Of a stretch of 64,000 bases of DNA, positions 60,187 through 64,000 are shown piece by piece. Within the stretch, counting starts at the first letter, position 1. Each line of letters begins with the position of its first letter. This DNA comes from CBDAUN01 sp965200645 (lineage in GTDB: Bacteria; Pseudomonadota; Gammaproteobacteria; Arenicellales; JAJDZL01): contig CBDAUN010000003.1 of assembly GCA_965200645.1 (NCBI GenBank), positions 1,730,441-1,794,440 of the forward strand. Reading direction: 5' to 3'. A model generated the notes under the pieces. It was not told the origin of the DNA, searched no databases, and saw nothing but the letters and a program-made list of their open reading frames with translations. Position numbers and translations under genes: made by a program.

Positions 60187-61506
60187 ATGAATCAACGGAA
60201 CTCTTCTCTACTGAGGCGTAACAAGTCTATGTCTGGTTCAGCAATGGGAATGGATTATTTGAACCAAGACCATTATTCGAGCTCCAACTTCTCAATCAGA
60301 ACCCTCCTGGCGACAGGCCTTTTATTAGGCGCATTCGTATACCCCTATTCAGTTGCTGAAACGGTACTTTATTCTCCGGACGTATGGGGAGTTCGCAAGG
60401 AACACATCGCGGAGTCTATAACAGGTCATGTTCGAGACAGTACTGAGTTACCGACTGAGACCACCGTGTCCCAAGGCGAAAAAGAATATCCGGCACGCCT
60501 TAGTTACACAATCCGTAATGATCTTAACGACTATATGGACAGTCTGTTAGAGCGTTACAATCCAGATTATGCCGCTGTAGTGATTATGGAAGCTGACACG
60601 GGCAAAATACTTTCGGTGTCCAGTCACACTCGGGCTGACGAACCTGTTGGAAACCTGGCAATGCATTCAGGATTTCCAGCCGCATCAATTTTTAAGATTG
60701 TGACTTCTGCCGCTGTCATCAACGAAGGAAAGGCTTCCCCTGATACCACCTATAAGTTCAATGGCAAGAGCACATCTTTATATAAGAAGAATGTGCTGCG
60801 CCACAAAGATAACAAGTGGACGCGCAAAGTACCGCTGAAACAAGCGTTCGCATCTTCGATCAACACTGTCTTCGGTAAGATTGGTATCTATCACGTGGGG
60901 GGAGACAAACTAAACGAATACGCCAAAATCTTCGGCTTCAATTCACCCCTCGACGGTGACTTCATTATTGAACCGAGCGTTACGAAAATTAACGAAGATG
61001 ATGAATGGTCAATCGCTGAAGCGGCTTCAGGATTTACCAGGGCGACAACATTAAGCCCTGTTCATGCGGCTTCAATCGTATCAACCATTGCAAACAATGG
61101 ATTTACTGTTACACCTCATGTTGTTGATTCAGCCTACCACGAAAACGGACCCCTGATTTACTCAGCTGAGTACTCAGCTACCCGAACTTTTCCAAAGGAA
61201 ACAGTTGATAACATGCGTGTCCTGATGCGAGCAACTGTCAGGCGTGGTTCCGCTAGAAAGTCATTTCGTGGGTTTTTTATAGAAGAATATGCAAAATTGG
61301 ATGTCGGTGGAAAAACAGGGTCTTTGACTGGTTATGATCCAAAGGGCAGGACCGAGTGGTTCGCTGGCTACGGAGATTCCGGCACTGATAAAATAGCGAT
61401 TTCTGCAGTAGTAGTAAACAAGGAAAAGTGGTACGTCAAACCAGCCTATCTCGCTCGCAAAGCCTTAGAAAAATACTTCGAATCAGGTGATTCTACAAAA
61501 GGCTAA
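60187..61506 (+). CDS. Penicillin-binding transpeptidase-domain protein (monofunctional)
   Basis: 439 aa from the ATG at 60187. The frame is open to a TTG 72 bases earlier, but those residues look non-coding. One membrane anchor lies near 36-56, then a short linker and the transpeptidase domain. Active-site motifs: S167-x-x-K170 (AASIFK), S224-x-N226 (ASSIN), and K376-T-G (GGKTGSLTG). It lacks the long N-terminal domain of FtsI/PBP2, so it is a small class-B type PBP or beta-lactam-recognising D,D-transpeptidase that acts in the periplasm on peptidoglycan. It stands alone between convergent and divergent neighbours. Confidence 0.88.
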   Translation: MNQRNSSLLRRNKSMSGSAMGMDYLNQDHYSSSNFSIRTLLATGLLLGAFVYPYSVAETVLYSPDVWGVRKEHIAESITGHVRDSTELPTETTVSQGEKEYPARLSYTIRNDLNDYMDSLLERYNPDYAAVVIMEADTGKILSVSSHTRADEPVGNLAMHSGFPAASIFKIVTSAAVINEGKASPDTTYKFNGKSTSLYKKNVLRHKDNKWTRKVPLKQAFASSINTVFGKIGIYHVGGDKLNEYAKIFGFNSPLDGDFIIEPSVTKINEDDEWSIAEAASGFTRATTLSPVHAASIVSTIANNGFTVTPHVVDSAYHENGPLIYSAEYSATRTFPKETVDNMRVLMRATVRRGSARKSFRGFFIEEYAKLDVGGKTGSLTGYDPKGRTEWFAGYGDSGTDKIAISAVVVNKEKWYVKPAYLARKALEKYFESGDSTKG

Positions 61507-61591
61507 TTTCTAATCGCACTTTGCGGGTGTAAGTGCTCTTGTAACTTTCGATTAAAGTGTCAGGCATTCGCTTAGCATTCAGCGATAATCT

Positions 61592-61942
61592 CTAGCGGTA
61601 GTACACCGCAAGCAAGGCTCCGTTCGGGGTATACGAGTTGTGTTCCGTGTTCGCTTCGAGCCAGACAAGGTCACCTTTGCCATAGCGAAAGCCGTCATGA
61701 TCAATAATTTCTCCTTCTAAAATGAGAAATTCCTCATCTCCTTTGTGTACATGCGGCGTTGTCGTGTGACCAGGCGGCATCCTGTAAATATGAAAACCGT
61801 AGCCTAACTCTTTATTCGGATTTAACTGGAGGACTTCACCATCCACTCGACCTTCGTCATCATATAAAGGCAAATACTCACCTTCGTCGATGTTGATTAC
61901 GCGCCTATTTGGTGAATCAATTGGTAACATCATTTTCATCAC
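61592..61942 (-). CDS. Cupin-domain protein
   Basis: 116 aa. Cupin motif 1 is PPGHTTTPHVHKGDEEFLILEGE (HVH and Glu metal ligands), and motif 2 is KGDLVWLEANTEHNSYTPNG. This is a single-domain metal-binding beta-barrel. Substrate or role is unknown. It is convergent with the transpeptidase gene and divergent from thyA. Confidence 0.85.
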   Translation of the reverse strand: MMKMMLPIDSPNRRVINIDEGEYLPLYDDEGRVDGEVLQLNPNKELGYGFHIYRMPPGHTTTPHVHKGDEEFLILEGEIIDHDGFRYGKGDLVWLEANTEHNSYTPNGALLAVYYR

Positions 61943-62142
61943 TATCTCATTATTATTCTGCTTTCGTTTTCCTTAATGAAACTATTGCACTATTTCTTTC
62001 TGGGTAAATTGTTGTAAACTGCAATTTCTAGCATTTTCCACTTTTTTATCCTGGTTTGGCAATATATTTTGCGAGTTGGCTTTCAAATCGTTTGATTGAA
62101 ATTAGTGTCGATTTTGTCATTGCCTCCTAAGCTCAATCCGCT

Positions 62143-63021
62143 GTGAAACAATACCTAGACATCGTGCGACATGTTTTTGAGCATGGAACACGCAAGGAAA
62201 ATCGTACAGGCATCGACACTCTCTCCACCTTCAACTACAACTACGAAATTGACTTACGTCATGGTTTTCCTCTGTTAACGACTAAGAATATTTCGTGGAA
62301 AAACATCGTCATTGAGAATCTTTGGTTCTTGTCTGGGCAAACCCACATAGGCTTGCTCGATAAACATGGTTGCAAATTTTGGCACCCTTGGGCAAACGAC
62401 GAAAGGCGCGTGCCCAGTGCATATGGTAATTTTTGGCGACATTTCCCCGTACCGAACGGTGCTGGCATGGCCGACAATGATCAAATCGCGTGGGTAGTGG
62501 AACAACTGAAATCCAACCCAATGAGTCGTCGTCATGTTGTTTCCGCCTGGGCACCCGGTAATGCTCAGACCAGTGCGTTGCCACCCTGTCATGCTTTTTG
62601 GGTGTTGAATGTACAAATGACAGATGGCAATGAGCCAATTCTATGCCTACACCTGACTCAAAGAAGTGCTGACGTAGCACTGGGCGTGCCTTACAACATC
62701 GCAGGGTATTCATTTTTGCTTGAACTTATCGGTCATTTGACTGACATTAAGCCAGGGATATTTGCACACACACTGATCGATACTCATGTCTACACGGCTA
62801 AATCAGACGGTTCAAAATCAGAATTCGATCATGTTCCCGGTCTTAAGGTTCAACTTTCCAGGGAACCAAAGGACTTACCAAAGTTAACCATTGACCCATC
62901 CATAAAGTCTCTTGATGACGTTACAAAACTACTCGAAGCCGATACCGAAGACATTCTTGACGTCTTTAAGTTAGCAGGTTACAAGTCTCATCCAGCCATC
63001 AACTTTCGAGTTGCAGTCTAA
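62143..63021 (+). CDS. thyA: Thymidylate synthase
   Basis: 292 aa from a GTG start, slightly longer than the E. coli enzyme (264 aa). Folate and dUMP binding residues are in place: REN/RTGIDTLSTF at the start, the nucleophile C149 in LPPCHAFW, and QRSADVALGVPYNIAGYS, with DTHVYTAK near the end. It makes dTMP from dUMP with methylene-THF. It is followed 21 bases later by folA, the classic pair that regenerates THF. The roughly 200 bases upstream contain no gene. Confidence 0.97.
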   Translation: MKQYLDIVRHVFEHGTRKENRTGIDTLSTFNYNYEIDLRHGFPLLTTKNISWKNIVIENLWFLSGQTHIGLLDKHGCKFWHPWANDERRVPSAYGNFWRHFPVPNGAGMADNDQIAWVVEQLKSNPMSRRHVVSAWAPGNAQTSALPPCHAFWVLNVQMTDGNEPILCLHLTQRSADVALGVPYNIAGYSFLLELIGHLTDIKPGIFAHTLIDTHVYTAKSDGSKSEFDHVPGLKVQLSREPKDLPKLTIDPSIKSLDDVTKLLEADTEDILDVFKLAGYKSHPAINFRVAV

Positions 63022-63042
63022 TTGTGCGAACGTAATTTCTAA

Positions 63043-63528
63043 ATGACCCGGAAAGCAGGCATCATTGTGGCCATGACTAAACAGGGCGTGATTGGACTAG
63101 ATGGCACTGTTCCGTGGCACTATAGCGAAGACCTGAAGCGGTTCAAAAGAACAACTTTAAATTCAACAGTCATCATGGGGCGCAAAACCTGGGAGTCACT
63201 ACCCTTTAGGCCATTACCACAACGAAGAAATATAGTGATTACAAGTAACTCAGACATGAGTGCTGAAAGTTATCCGTCTATCAATAAAGCGTTACAAGCA
63301 ATTGATGATGGCCAAATTTGGTTTATCGGTGGGGCACAAATTTATCAGGAATCCATTCAATACTGTGACACGATCGATCTAACACACGTTCCTGATACTG
63401 TGTCCAATCCTCGGTCAGTACTTTTTCCAAGTATCGACTGGAGCGTTTGGAACAGTGGACCAAAGGTCCCTTTTGCAAGCGACCCAAGATTATTTCATCA
63501 ACAATTTACTCGCATCAGTGATCAATAG
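63043..63528 (+). CDS. folA: Dihydrofolate reductase
   Basis: 161 aa. Signature residues are IVAMTKQGVIGLDGTVPWHYSEDLKRFK, with the catalytic Asp at D30, then TVIMGRKTWESLPFRPLPQRRNIVIT for NADPH binding and IWFIGGAQIYQESI. It reduces dihydrofolate made by the adjacent thyA. It ends 3 bases before the start of the next gene. Confidence 0.97.
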   Translation: MTRKAGIIVAMTKQGVIGLDGTVPWHYSEDLKRFKRTTLNSTVIMGRKTWESLPFRPLPQRRNIVITSNSDMSAESYPSINKALQAIDDGQIWFIGGAQIYQESIQYCDTIDLTHVPDTVSNPRSVLFPSIDWSVWNSGPKVPFASDPRLFHQQFTRISDQ

Positions 63529-63531
63529 TCG

Positions 63532-64000
63532 ATGAAAATAGCAGCGAACAATATTCAAATCAATTACGAATCCTCCGGAAATCATCACGGTAATGTGGTG
63601 GTGCTGAGCCATGTGATCGGGTCCAGTCTTGTCATGTGGGATCCTCAAATAGATGTTCTCAACGAGAAATTTAAGGTGATTCGCTATGACACCCGTGGCT
63701 TGGGATTGAGCTGTGCACCGCACGAACCGTATTCGATGGCAATGCTGGTTGCCGATGCTGTCGCATTTTTGGATGCACTCCAACTCAGGCAAGTGCACTG
63801 GGTAGGGCTTTCCTTGGGTGGCATGATTGGCATGGGTCTAGCCATCCATTACCCCGATAGACTGTTGAGCTTGACTCTATGTGATAATATGGCTCGAGTT
63901 CGAGAGGAAACCAAGCACCTATGGCGAGATCGAATTGCTGCACGAAGTATGGAAAGCCTGGTCGAAGGTGCGGTGATGCGCTGGTTTACCGAATCCTTCC
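63532..64000 (+). CDS. Alpha/beta hydrolase, PcaD-like (3-oxoadipate enol-lactonase family), 3' end outside window
   Basis: 156 codons are visible, open to the right edge. The fold start is IQINYESSGNHHGNVVVLSHVIGSS. Oxyanion and core residues are seen in VIRYDTRGLGLSCAP, and the nucleophile elbow is GLSLGG (WVGLSLGGMIGMG). The following LLSLTLCDNMARV fits 3-oxoadipate enol-lactonase homologues, but the protocatechuate pathway genes are not in view, so another ester or lactone is equally possible. The ATG is 4 bases after the folA stop, so it is likely in the same transcript. Confidence 0.85.
   Translation, partial: MKIAANNIQINYESSGNHHGNVVVLSHVIGSSLVMWDPQIDVLNEKFKVIRYDTRGLGLSCAPHEPYSMAMLVADAVAFLDALQLRQVHWVGLSLGGMIGMGLAIHYPDRLLSLTLCDNMARVREETKHLWRDRIAARSMESLVEGAVMRWFTESF

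Overview
The window looks like chromosome from a marine-type gammaproteobacterium. The 16S rRNA reads as gammaproteobacterial. The rrn operon has the usual 16S-tRNA-Ile-tRNA-Ala-23S-5S order. The accessory genes (ectoine hydrolase, TRAP transporter, taurine-type ABC transporter, agmatine-deiminase family enzyme) fit a saline habitat. I cannot name the genus from sequence reading alone.

Layout. 1-7.3 kb: end of a tRNA-Gln, a twin-arginine iron-sulfur aldo/keto reductase with a coupled membrane protein, then a complete rRNA operon with promoter and boxA. 7.4-8.7 kb: a 5'-truncated AAA/DUF4143 ATPase without its P-loop, an AT-rich stretch and an odd poly-C/poly-G hairpin. 8.7-24.1 kb: a complete type II-C CRISPR-Cas locus. 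Its array is very large (about 10.6 kb and about 170 repeat units counted by eye, 35-nt repeat, mostly 30-nt spacers), with cas2, cas1 and cas9 on the minus strand and a compact tracrRNA divergent from cas9. Every intact repeat ends in a perfect -10 hexamer (TATAAT), so each spacer probably has its own promoter. The array reads rightward and converges on the leftward cas operon. This is the most notable system in the window.

24.2-31.7 kb: an FGGY (glycerol-type) kinase with two FAD oxidoreductases, divergent from a TRAP transporter whose binding protein carries a one-base frameshift. 31.8-43.4 kb: a secreted agmatine-deiminase-like enzyme, a DUF6356 protein, malate synthase G, a WYL regulator, an SDR enzyme, an MlaC-like protein, a PuuB-like oxidase and a taurine-type ABC transporter. 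The permease of that transporter appears to start at AUU. 43.4-45.3 kb: an orphan LOTUS-domain ORF and a CueO-like multicopper oxidase.

45.4-54.9 kb: a composite-transposon-like block. Two diverged, internally deleted copies of the same insertion element lie in inverted orientation. They flank about 7.2 kb that holds an FAD desaturase-like enzyme, an RND/MMPL exporter, a frameshifted squalene/phytoene synthase, an outer-membrane protein and a LolA-like periplasmic protein. The gene set suggests transfer of an isoprenoid or lipid synthesis-and-export function that is now partly decayed. Both inverted arms also carry the promoter and first codons of the LolA-like gene. 55.2-64 kb: an MpaB-type oxygenase, a PQQ-dehydrogenase remnant, ectoine hydrolase (doeA), a glutathione transferase, a formyltransferase, a penicillin-binding transpeptidase, a cupin, thyA-folA, and an alpha/beta hydrolase cut by the window edge.
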